DNA from: T1SED10-198M sp003554345 [NCBI: Candidatus Sumerlaeota bacterium]
GTDB taxonomy: Bacteria > Sumerlaeota > T1SED10-198M
Length of the DNA: 5,904 bases
Reading direction: 5' to 3'
Assembly: GCA_003554345.1 (NCBI GenBank)
Contig: PWGE01000064.1
Coordinates: 1 to 5,904, forward strand
Position 1 is the first letter of the stretch, and each line of letters starts with the position of its first letter. The translations under genes were made by a program, and so were the position numbers. The notes under the pieces are model-generated. The model ran no database searches. It was not told the origin of the DNA and worked only from the letters and a program-made list of their open reading frames with translations. Positions 1 to 5,324 of the stretch are shown here, piece after piece.

Positions 1-1
1 C

Positions 2-337
2 TTTGCCACCGGTGATGTCACAGGAAATGCAGCAAGAACTGGCGGTCTCGTAGGATATAAAAGTGAAGGAGACATTACCGGCAGTTTTGCAGAGGGCGCT
101 GTTACAGGAGAACACATGCATACCGGCGGTTTAGTCGGTTGGGCGGACGACGACAGCATTATCTCTGAAAGCTATGCTACCGGTGAAGTAGAGGGAGAAG
201 ATAATGTGGGTGGACTGGCAGGCAGCAATTGGGAAGGTACTATTACCAACAGCTACTCTGCCGGACACGTATCAGGAGATACTAATGTGGGGGGACTGGT
301 AGGCGATAATGACGGTGGCGAGGTAGAAAATTCATAT
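2..337 (+). repeat. First GLUG repeat array (in-protein repeats)
   Basis: About four and a half copies of a roughly 26-residue unit occur here, each with a core like GGLVG or GGLAG followed by a variable stretch and then S-(Y/F)-A-(T/E)-G-(E/A)-V-x-G. The array begins before the window. In known families GLUG units build a right-handed beta-helix-like fold on secreted proteins. The array ends in YYDQETS, the usual closing segment of such arrays. Confidence 0.85.
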
Positions 338-2944
338 TACGATCAGGAAACGAGTAATCAGGATGATGAAGGAAAAGGCATTCCCAAAACCACTGAAGAA
401 ATGATGAAGGAAGATACTTTTGATAACTGGGATTTTGAAGAAACCTGGGATATTTTAGAAGAAGAGAGTTATCCTTTTTTGAGATGGGAAGTAACAGCAG
501 ATTTTGCAGCAGAACCGACAGCCGGGTTATCGCCCCTGGAGGTTCAATTTACGGACAAATCAATTGTTGACATAGATACGTGGGAATGGGACTTTGGTGA
601 TGGAAACACTTCACATGAGCAAAACCCTTCTCATACCTACTGGCTCATCGGCACCTATACTGTAACTCTCAAAGTAACGGGGGAACTGGGCACAGACATC
701 ATGGAAAAAGAAATATCGGTGTATGAAGAAGAATTGGAAGCCGACTTTTCCGCCGTTCCCATGGAAGGTGAAGCACCCCTGGAAGTGGAGTTAACCGATG
801 AATCCAGTGGTCCCATTGATAGCTGGCAATGGGATTTTGGCGATGACAACTCTTCTGAGGTACAGAATCCGGTTCATGAGTATGAGACCGCTGGGACATA
901 TACCGTAACACTAACGGTAAGCGGTGATTTAGGAGAAGATACCGCTGAACAGACAATTGAGGTTTACGAACCGCTGGCAGCCAATTTTACAGGAGAACCA
1001 ACAGAAGGAACGGCACCTCTTACGGTAGAATTCACAGATACATCTGAGGGAAATATTGATTCCTGGCAATGGGAGTTTGGAGATGGTGAGACCTCCGATC
1101 AGCAACATCCTGTTCATACTTATGAAGAAGTAGGGGATTATTCAGTTTCCCTGACAGTCATAGATGAAGACCGCCCCAATGGAGAGGACACCCTTGAAAG
1201 AGTGAATTACATAAACGTGGTGGATTTTGCCGGCGGAAGCGGAACCCAAGCAGATCCTTATCTTGTAGAAACAGCAGAGCAACTGGACAATGTGAGAAAT
1301 CATCTGGATGCTCATTTCGAGCAAATAGCCGACATCGACCTTGCTGTATATAATGATGAAGAAGGATGGGAGAGTATTGGTTCTTACTTAACCGCTTTTA
1401 CCGGCACATATGATGGAAACAATTATCAAATTTCGAATCTTTTTATTGACCGTCCTGATATGAATTATATAGGCCTGTTTGCCAGTGTTAGCGGAGAACT
1501 TTCAAATGTTTCTCTTCAAGACGCCGAGGTCACCGGTGACACGGGTGTAGGAGCCCTGGCAGGTATCAGTAACGGCAGTATCTCCAACAGTCATGCCGAA
1601 GGAAATGTTACCGGTAATGAGGGCGTCGGTGTCCTGGCAGGGGCAGTCCTGGGTAATTCTCTTACCAAACACAGCTTTGCGATGGGAAAGGTAACAGGAA
1701 CAGAATCTACTGGTGGCTTGATAGGTGGCATTCAGGGAGGAACCATTAATGGGTGTTATACCACAAGTACCGTCAACGGCGAATACGAAGTGGGAGGACT
1801 TATCGGCACGATAAAAGAAGAACATTCTCTGCTTAGTGAAAGCTATGCCACCGGAGAAGTAACTGGAAAACAAAATGTGGGTGGTCTTGTCGGATTAAAA
1901 GAACAAGGTGATGTACAGTACTCCTATTACGATAAGGAAACGACGGGACAGGACGATGCAGGAAAAGGGATACCCAAAACCACGAAGGAGATGATGCAAA
2001 AGGAGACATTCCAGGAATGGGATTTTGACAAAAGATGGAATATTATCGAAGAGGTGACCTACCCTCGTTTATACCGGGAACTGGTTGCTTATTTTATTGC
2101 CGGGCCCGGCAAAGGCTCTGTGCCCCTTGAAGTAGAATTTACCGATCACTCTATTGGTTTTATAGACTCCTGGCAGTGGGACTTCGATGATGGTGAAACC
2201 TGTGATGAACGCCATCCGGTTCATACCTTCGAAGAGGCTGGCACCTATGAGGTGACGTTAACGATTGAAAATACAAACAGAAAAGATACTTTTACTGAAG
2301 AGATAAACGTATATGAAGCTCCGCAAGCTGCATTTACCGCAGAGCCTGAAGAAGGTATCACACCGCTTGATGTGGCATTTACGGATGAGTCGGCAGGCGA
2401 CATAGAAACGTGGTACTGGGATTTTGGAGACGGCACCACCAGTTTTCAACAATATCCTCAGCATACCTACCCAGAAGAGGGCACCTATGAGGTAGCCCTT
2501 TTCATAATATGTGAACACAATGGAATGGATTTCACCAGTCAAACTCTAACGGTTATCGAGCCGGAGAAAGAATATGACGCGGGGATAGTTTCCTATGATA
2601 TTCCATCGCTGTATAAAGAGAAAGAAGAGGAACTAACTATTAAGGTTCGCAATACCGGCTATACTGAATGGGAAAAAGAAAGTGGCATCTACCTGGGAGC
2701 TGTTGATAATGAAGATAAGCTGGTACCTCCCGAGAACTGGCGGGTAGGTCTTACCCATGATGTAGAACCTGCACAGACTCATATCTTTACTATTCAAGTG
2801 TATCCTGAACAAACAGGTTTGTTCCTCACAGAATGGCAAATGGTCAAAGAAGATGGGGGATGGTTTGGTGAAATTCTCAGTAAAAGGGTCGAGGTAACTC
2901 AGTATACTGGCGTAGATGGCTCACTCTGGCGATTACTGAAGTAA
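2..2944 (+). CDS. Giant secreted/surface protein with GLUG repeats, PKD domains and a C-terminal NBR1-like Ig domain (5' end missing)
   Basis: The reading frame is open from base 2 to the TAA at 2942-2944, giving 980 codons; the start and any signal peptide lie outside the window. Numbering residues from the internal Met at 116, the order is: GLUG repeats (to about 74), a YYD...YPFLRW linker (74-124), PKD domains at about 127-204, 208-285 and 288-369, a GGSGTQADPYLV lead-in (372-460), a second GLUG array (461-603), a second YYD...YPRL linker (604-652), PKD domains at about 657-734 and 737-815, and an Ig-like domain (821-928). PKD hallmarks WDFGDG and H-TY are visible in most copies. GLUG and PKD modules are typical of extracellular adhesion or polysaccharide-binding proteins; a role in attachment is inferred. 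The protein is very acidic and has only three cysteines after residue 1. There is no LPXTG motif, C-terminal membrane helix or dockerin, so anchoring is unknown. No catalytic domain is visible in this part. Confidence 0.93.
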   Translation, partial: FATGDVTGNAARTGGLVGYKSEGDITGSFAEGAVTGEHMHTGGLVGWADDDSIISESYATGEVEGEDNVGGLAGSNWEGTITNSYSAGHVSGDTNVGGLVGDNDGGEVENSYYDQETSNQDDEGKGIPKTTEEMMKEDTFDNWDFEETWDILEEESYPFLRWEVTADFAAEPTAGLSPLEVQFTDKSIVDIDTWEWDFGDGNTSHEQNPSHTYWLIGTYTVTLKVTGELGTDIMEKEISVYEEELEADFSAVPMEGEAPLEVELTDESSGPIDSWQWDFGDDNSSEVQNPVHEYETAGTYTVTLTVSGDLGEDTAEQTIEVYEPLAANFTGEPTEGTAPLTVEFTDTSEGNIDSWQWEFGDGETSDQQHPVHTYEEVGDYSVSLTVIDEDRPNGEDTLERVNYINVVDFAGGSGTQADPYLVETAEQLDNVRNHLDAHFEQIADIDLAVYNDEEGWESIGSYLTAFTGTYDGNNYQISNLFIDRPDMNYIGLFASVSGELSNVSLQDAEVTGDTGVGALAGISNGSISNSHAEGNVTGNEGVGVLAGAVLGNSLTKHSFAMGKVTGTESTGGLIGGIQGGTINGCYTTSTVNGEYEVGGLIGTIKEEHSLLSESYATGEVTGKQNVGGLVGLKEQGDVQYSYYDKETTGQDDAGKGIPKTTKEMMQKETFQEWDFDKRWNIIEEVTYPRLYRELVAYFIAGPGKGSVPLEVEFTDHSIGFIDSWQWDFDDGETCDERHPVHTFEEAGTYEVTLTIENTNRKDTFTEEINVYEAPQAAFTAEPEEGITPLDVAFTDESAGDIETWYWDFGDGTTSFQQYPQHTYPEEGTYEVALFIICEHNGMDFTSQTLTVIEPEKEYDAGIVSYDIPSLYKEKEEELTIKVRNTGYTEWEKESGIYLGAVDNEDKLVPPENWRVGLTHDVEPAQTHIFTIQVYPEQTGLFLTEWQMVKEDGGWFGEILSKRVEVTQYTGVDGSLWRLLK
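494..1222 (+). repeat. Three tandem PKD domains
   Basis: Three successive units of about 80 residues start ADFAAEPTAG, ADFSAVPMEG and ANFTGEPTEG. Each continues with PL-V-F/L-TD-S, then I-(D/S)-W-(Q/E)-W and a WDFGDG-type motif (WDFGDG, WDFGDD, WEFGDG), then P-H-Y and a final YTVTL or YSVSL strand. This is the PKD Ig-like fold common in bacterial and archaeal surface proteins, usually a spacer or carbohydrate/protein-binding module. Confidence 0.9.
1496..1924 (+). repeat. Second GLUG repeat array (in-protein repeats)
   Basis: Five repeats of the same kind as the first array are seen, with cores GALAG, GVLAG, GGLIG, GGLIG and GGLVG, closing in YSYYDKETT. A lead-in at about 1229-1495 (GGSGTQADPYLVETAEQL, then F-TGTYDGNNYQISNL, then YIGLFA) is the standard N-terminal cap of GLUG proteins. 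The whole GLUG unit is therefore complete here, whereas that of the first array is cut by the window edge. Confidence 0.85.
2084..2557 (+). repeat. Two tandem PKD domains after the second GLUG array
   Basis: Two units start AYFIAGPGKG and AAFTAEPEEG and contain WDFDDG and WDFGDG. The first replaces the usual first Gly of WDFGDG with Asp and has a Cys shortly after it. Both end in a YEVTL or YEVAL strand. They repeat the GLUG-then-PKD order seen earlier, with two rather than three PKD units. Confidence 0.88.
2576..2899 (+). other. NBR1-like Ig domain at the C-terminus of the giant protein
   Basis: Residues about 821-928 read as a beta-sandwich with VRNTGYTEWE, then Y-LGAV, NWRVGL, V-PAQTHIFTIQV and TGLFLTEWQMVKEDGGWFGE. 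The N-T-G-x-x-x-W start and the W-Q-M-V-x-E...WFGE end match the bacterial form of the NBR1 central (FW) Ig-like domain as I know it. In bacteria this domain is often attached to secreted carbohydrate-active or surface proteins. Its ligand here is unknown. Confidence 0.7.
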
Positions 2945-3142
2945 AATACCAAAGTTGACGTTATATCAATTTCTTACATTAATAAAAAACAGAAAAAAAA
3001 TGCTATCCGACTGATATCAGCTTTTCATCAGACCAAAGACCTATTTTTCTCCTTTCCGGTAGATTGGCTGTTAACACAATTCCTTTTTATTATGTCTATA
3101 CGCTAATTTACAGAAAACACTGAACTGTCCTCTACGAGTATT
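2945..3142. other. Convergent spacer, no gene seen
   Basis: AT-rich sequence between the giant gene and the minus-strand pilin terminator. No open frame with a ribosome binding site was found. A short palindrome CTGATATCAG at 3011-3020 has no loop and no following T-run, so I see no convincing intrinsic terminator for the plus-strand giant gene. Confidence 0.6.
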
Positions 3143-3183
3143 TATTAAAAGAGCGGAAAGAACTTCTTCAGTTCTTCCCGCTC
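3143..3183 (-). terminator. Intrinsic terminator of the first pilin gene
   Basis: A 14-bp stem pairs GAGCGGAAAGAACT (3151-3164) with AGTTCTTCCCGCTC (3170-3183), with one A/C mismatch and a 5-base loop. On the minus strand the stem is followed by TTTTAATA, a weak but usable T-tract. It lies 63 bases past the stop codon at 3247. The T-tract is on the minus side only, so it is assigned to the pilin gene and not to the convergent giant gene. Confidence 0.85.
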
Positions 3184-3212
3184 AAACATGAAAGCAATCA
3201 AGTTGCCAGGTA

Positions 3213-3251
3213 TTAATCACCCATGACGTTATACTCAATCTCAGTATTACC
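3213..3251 (-). pseudogene. Possible frameshifted C-terminal tail of the first pilin gene
   Basis: Immediately at the annotated stop, the frame that starts one base later reads GNTEIEYNVMGD and then TAA at 3213-3215. The neighbouring paralogue ends ...W-DEVYGN, so the tail aligns in style (W, then E-x-Y-x...). With this alternative stop the gap to the terminator hairpin would be 29 bases, nearly the same as the 30 bases in the paralogue. This suggests the tail was once in frame. It could equally be chance. Confidence 0.35.
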
Positions 3252-3879
3252 AGTCGATATAACCATAATTAGGCTCATTGAGCTGACAACGCACTATATC
3301 GCCCCTTGAAACTGTTCCATTCGTTGGATCATAAGGTACTGCACTGAGCCATAGTCCACTCCCATCAACGTGCGTAAGGGTGTCTCCACCAAATGTGGTA
3401 ATCCCCTCAGGTCCTCGTGAAAACAGTCCCCACATTCCATATACCTGAGAATAACGAGTAGCCCAATCGGTAAGAGGAGCATCAGAATGCAAATCATTAT
3501 AAATTAAGTCATAATTCACATATCTCAGGAAGGGATACCACGGGTAAGCTTCCAGCATCTCAGATGTCACCCCATGTCCTGAGTAAAAAGGATCATCCAA
3601 CCCAATATCGGTTAGATAGGCAACTGGAGTGGTCAACATGAAATTTAAATAATGCCACCCGGAATCTTCCGGAACACCTTCATAGCCACAGGGAGGATAC
3701 TTGTTGTTGTCCACATAATAGCTTTCCAGAGCAGTAGCAATGCTCCTCATATCAGCCTGACATCTCGACACCTTGGCTCTGGTTTGAGCCTGCAGAAAAT
3801 TGGGAATGGCAATAGCTGCCAGAATGGCAATAATAGCGACAACGATAAGCAATTCAATTAAAGTAAAACCTCGTCTCAT
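3247..3879 (-). CDS. Type IV pilin-like / pseudopilin protein (first copy)
   Basis: A 210-residue prepilin. The N-terminus MRRG|FTLIELLIVVAIIAIL carries a class III signal: prepilin peptidase should cut after Gly4 and methylate Phe5, and the conserved Glu5 of the mature protein is present. The hydrophobic helix runs to about residue 27 and continues as an amphipathic helix (NFLQAQTRAKVSRCQADM). The rest is a globular domain with VPEDSGW, TTPVAYLTD, SRGPEG and YDPTNGTVSRGDIVR. It is longer than classical GspG (about 140-150 residues) and fits the broad GspG-like group of about 200-250 residues found in many environmental bacteria. The subunit should sit in the inner membrane and assemble into a pilus or pseudopilus. 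The start at 3879 is chosen because AAAAGGAGG lies 6 bases upstream and the paralogue starts at the same residue; an in-frame ATG at 3906 with a weaker site would add 9 residues. Whether it is a major pilin or a secretion pseudopilin cannot be told. Confidence 0.92.
   Translation of the reverse strand: MRRGFTLIELLIVVAIIAILAAIAIPNFLQAQTRAKVSRCQADMRSIATALESYYVDNNKYPPCGYEGVPEDSGWHYLNFMLTTPVAYLTDIGLDDPFYSGHGVTSEMLEAYPWYPFLRYVNYDLIYNDLHSDAPLTDWATRYSQVYGMWGLFSRGPEGITTFGGDTLTHVDGSGLWLSAVPYDPTNGTVSRGDIVRCQLNEPNYGYIDW
3722..3843 (-). repeat. Near-identical segment shared with the second pilin gene (copy 1)
   Basis: This 122-bp segment matches 4784-4905 with 5 differences by my count (about 96% identity). 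It encodes the mature N-terminal helix and the start of the globular domain. Outside it, similarity between the two genes falls off except for short blocks such as the one encoding YDPTNGTVSRGD. Confidence 0.85.
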
Positions 3880-3885
3880 CACAAA

Positions 3886-3894
3886 CCTCCTTTT
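3886..3894 (-). promoter_or_regulatory. Strong Shine-Dalgarno site of the first pilin gene
   Basis: Minus-strand AAAAGGAGG sits 6 bases before the ATG at 3877-3879. It decides the start at MRRG. A second, weaker AAAGGAG at 3917-3923 lies 10 bases before the in-frame upstream ATG at 3904-3906, so a longer form (MSINKRRFV added) is possible. Confidence 0.8.
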
Positions 3895-3938
3895 ATTTAT
3901 TGACATGATTTTCTTTCTCCTTTGTTTCTTCTGATATT

Positions 3939-3967
3939 ATTATAATACAAATAAAATGAGTCCCCAA
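3939..3967 (-). promoter_or_regulatory. Sigma-70-type promoter candidate of the first pilin gene
   Basis: Minus-strand TTGGGG (3962-3967) is followed after 17 bases by a perfect TATAAT (3939-3944). Transcription would start near 3932, giving an untranslated leader of about 50 bases before the ATG at 3879. The surrounding DNA is AT-rich, so the -35 match is the weaker part. Confidence 0.6.
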
Positions 3968-4232
3968 ATTTTTATTCGTTTTTCTTTTTGCACACTGATA
4001 TAATTTTATCTTTGTACTATTTTATATTTTATGCGTTTTTCTTTCCCCATTATTTTTATTTTATTAGAAATTATGACAGAAAAGCGGAATAAAAAACAGG
4101 AAAAGTAAGAGACAGAAAAAAAAAGGAAAGACTTATGATGAGATGAATCTGACTAGTATCTGCTGTAAGAACTTTCAGTTCTTAAGATAAGAGAAGAAAT
4201 GTAGAGAATAAACCTCTGGCAAGTGTTTTCCA
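3968..4232. other. AT-rich spacer between the two pilin genes, no gene seen
   Basis: The left half is T-rich and the stretch at about 4070-4130 is purine-rich on the plus strand. No open frame with a plausible ribosome binding site was found. A small hairpin TAAGAACT-TTC-AGTTCTTA lies at 4166-4184; no T-run follows on either strand. Its arms equal the inner arms of the first pilin terminator. Confidence 0.6.
4166..4184. repeat. Small inverted repeat with arms shared with the first pilin terminator
   Basis: Perfect 8-bp arms TAAGAACT and AGTTCTTA flank a TTC loop. The AAGAACT/AGTTCTT arms are also the inner part of the hairpin at 3151-3183. It may be a relic of a duplicated terminator or a short dispersed repeat; function is unknown. 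Confidence 0.5.
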
Positions 4233-4272
4233 AATAAAAGAGCGGGAGGAATGTTTGATATTCCTCCCGCTC
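4233..4272 (-). terminator. Intrinsic terminator of the second pilin gene
   Basis: A perfect 13-bp stem pairs GAGCGGGAGGAAT (4240-4252) with ATTCCTCCCGCTC (4260-4272) around a 7-base loop. On the minus strand it is followed by TTTTATTT. It begins 30 bases after the stop codon at 4303. It shares the GAGCGG base and flanking AAAA with the first pilin terminator. Confidence 0.92.
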
Positions 4273-4302
4273 CCAAGCTTCTCAAATTATGAGCTTATTC
4301 CA

Positions 4303-4941
4303 TTAATTGCCGTATACTTCATCCCATTGAACAGGCCCATAATCAGGTTCACCGACCTGTCCACGAACCAGGTCTCCACGAGACACGGTTCCATTCGTTG
4401 GATCATAGGGCATAGTACTTTCCCATAATGAGCCCTGTTCATCATGTAAAGCCTGTTCACCAAAGGTATATCTACCATCAGGACCACGTGAAATGAGCAC
4501 CCACATTCCATAAATCCTGTTATAACGCTGAAATCGTGGTTCATTATCAATGTAATCACGATACAAAAAGTCGTAATTTATATAGCGAAAATTGGGAAGC
4601 CAGGGCATTTCTTCCAGATCCTCGGGACTGTAAATATCAGGGGGGAAAAAGGGATCTTCAATACCGGCGTCAGTCAGGTAAGCCACAGGAGTTGTTATCT
4701 TGTAATTCAGAAACCACCATCCTGTGTCTTCCGGTACGCCCTGGTAACCATCCGGCGGATATTCATTATGATCTACATAATAACTTTCCAGAGCAGTAGC
4801 AATAGTCCTCATATCAGCCTGACATCTCGACACCTTCGCTCTGGTCTGAGCCTGCAGAAAATTGGGAATAGCAATAGCTGCCAGAATGGCAATAATAGCG
4901 ACAACAATTAAAAGCTCAATGAGAGTAAAACCTTTTCTCAT
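4303..4941 (-). CDS. Type IV pilin-like / pseudopilin protein (second copy)
   Basis: A 212-residue paralogue of the neighbouring pilin. MRKG|FTLIELLIVVAIIAIL carries the prepilin peptidase site after Gly4 and the conserved Glu at mature position 5. The first 60 or so residues are almost identical to the first copy, including the single Cys at residue 40 (SRCQADM). The globular part shares GYQGVPEDTGW, TTPVAYLTD, SRGPDGRYTFG and YDPTNGTVSRGD but differs in the middle and at the end (WDEVYGN). This copy has only that one cysteine, whereas the other has additional ones. It should be processed and assembled like its partner, as a pilus or type II pseudopilus subunit, at the inner membrane/periplasm. 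It has its own promoter candidate and terminator, so it is probably transcribed alone. The start is well supported by GAAGGAGG 8 bases upstream. The exact assembly it joins is not determined by the sequence. Confidence 0.94.
   Translation of the reverse strand: MRKGFTLIELLIVVAIIAILAAIAIPNFLQAQTRAKVSRCQADMRTIATALESYYVDHNEYPPDGYQGVPEDTGWWFLNYKITTPVAYLTDAGIEDPFFPPDIYSPEDLEEMPWLPNFRYINYDFLYRDYIDNEPRFQRYNRIYGMWVLISRGPDGRYTFGEQALHDEQGSLWESTMPYDPTNGTVSRGDLVRGQVGEPDYGPVQWDEVYGN
4784..4905 (-). repeat. Near-identical segment shared with the first pilin gene (copy 2)
   Basis: Partner of 3722-3843, with 5 differences over 122 bp. Two of the changes are adjacent and together change Ser to Thr (DMRSIAT to DMRTIAT); the others look synonymous. 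Confidence 0.85.
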
Positions 4942-4949
4942 AAATGTAA

Positions 4950-4957
4950 CCTCCTTC
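4950..4957 (-). promoter_or_regulatory. Shine-Dalgarno site of the second pilin gene
   Basis: Minus-strand GAAGGAGG lies 8 bases before the ATG at 4939-4941, a near-ideal site that fixes the start. Confidence 0.85.
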
Positions 4958-4993
4958 TAATTTATATTATTTCCATAATCCTTACTTAAGCGT

Positions 4994-5015
4994 ATTATAT
5001 ATTATAATATATAAT
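4994..5015. repeat. Perfect AT-only 22-bp palindrome at the second pilin promoter
   Basis: Arms ATTATATATTA (4994-5004) and TAATATATAAT (5005-5015) are exact reverse complements with no spacer. It overlaps the -10 box proposed for the second pilin gene and also contains TATAAT on the plus strand. It could be an operator or simply a consequence of AT-richness. Confidence 0.55.
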
Positions 5016-5028
5016 CACTTTTTTCCAA
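5001..5028 (-). promoter_or_regulatory. Sigma-70-type promoter candidate of the second pilin gene
   Basis: Minus-strand TTGGAA (5023-5028) is followed after 16 bases by TATAAT (5001-5006). Transcription would start near 4994, giving a leader of about 50 bases, similar to that of the first copy. The -35 TTGG start is shared with the first copy. Several overlapping TATA-like boxes make the exact choice uncertain. Confidence 0.55.
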
Positions 5029-5115
5029 AATTTCTTTTACAATATCAATTCTTTCTTTGTAATATTTTTTGTTTAAATAAACTGTTTTTATGCTGTATTC
5101 AATGTTTTTAGATTC

Positions 5116-5144
5116 TTGCCACAAAAAACTTATCGTGATATAAT
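5116..5144 (+). promoter_or_regulatory. birA: Near-consensus sigma-70 promoter for the biotin ligase gene
   Basis: TTGCCA (5116-5121), a 17-base spacer, then TATAAT (5139-5144), with TG one base upstream of the -10 (extended -10 form). It is the best promoter in the window. Transcription would start near 5151, leaving a leader of about 170 bases before the ATG at 5325. Confidence 0.75.
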
Positions 5145-5150
5145 CTGGGA

Positions 5151-5324
5151 AATTTACTGTTTTTTTGAGTCTTTATATGAAAAAGAGGTTTTTTGTTTAT
5201 CAATTAAGCATGAAGAAATAATAAAAAAGAAACTGTTATTAATTTTGGCCCAATATTCGATTATTTTTTTTCTTTTCCTGGCTGCTTATCTTCCTCATTA
5301 CCTGAAAAATGGGTGTATTAATCA
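5151..5324 (+). other. AT-rich leader before the biotin ligase gene
   Basis: About 170 bases of T- and A-rich sequence lie between the predicted transcript start and the ATG. I recognise no riboswitch or terminator. A 14-codon frame (MKKRFFVYQLSMKK, 5177-5221) exists but has no ribosome binding site. No clear Shine-Dalgarno precedes the ATG at 5325; GGGTG at 5311-5315 is the closest purine-rich stretch. Confidence 0.45.

Noticed and set aside
1502-1873. 123-codon minus-strand frame inside the giant gene
   Set aside because: It is the complement of the GLUG array, whose repeat pattern is clear on the plus strand; the frame is a by-product of repeat codon use.
2-1924. Regular repeats that might suggest a CRISPR array or tandem DNA repeats
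   Set aside because: The periodicity is at the protein level (GLUG units), the DNA copies are diverged, and the frame stays open throughout.
3011-3031. Palindrome CTGATATCAG as a terminator for the giant gene
   Set aside because: No loop, short stem and no T-run on the plus strand.
4287-4559. Minus-strand frame overlapping the 3' half of the second pilin gene
   Set aside because: It overlaps the pilin in another frame and has no independent start signals; the pilin frame carries the conserved motifs.
4536-4799. 87-codon plus-strand frame opposite the second pilin
   Set aside because: Antisense shadow of conserved pilin sequence; no ribosome binding site or recognisable protein features.
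5177-5221. 14-codon frame MKKRFFVYQLSMKK in the biotin ligase leader
   Set aside because: No Shine-Dalgarno site and no sign of an attenuator hairpin after it; likely chance in AT-rich DNA.
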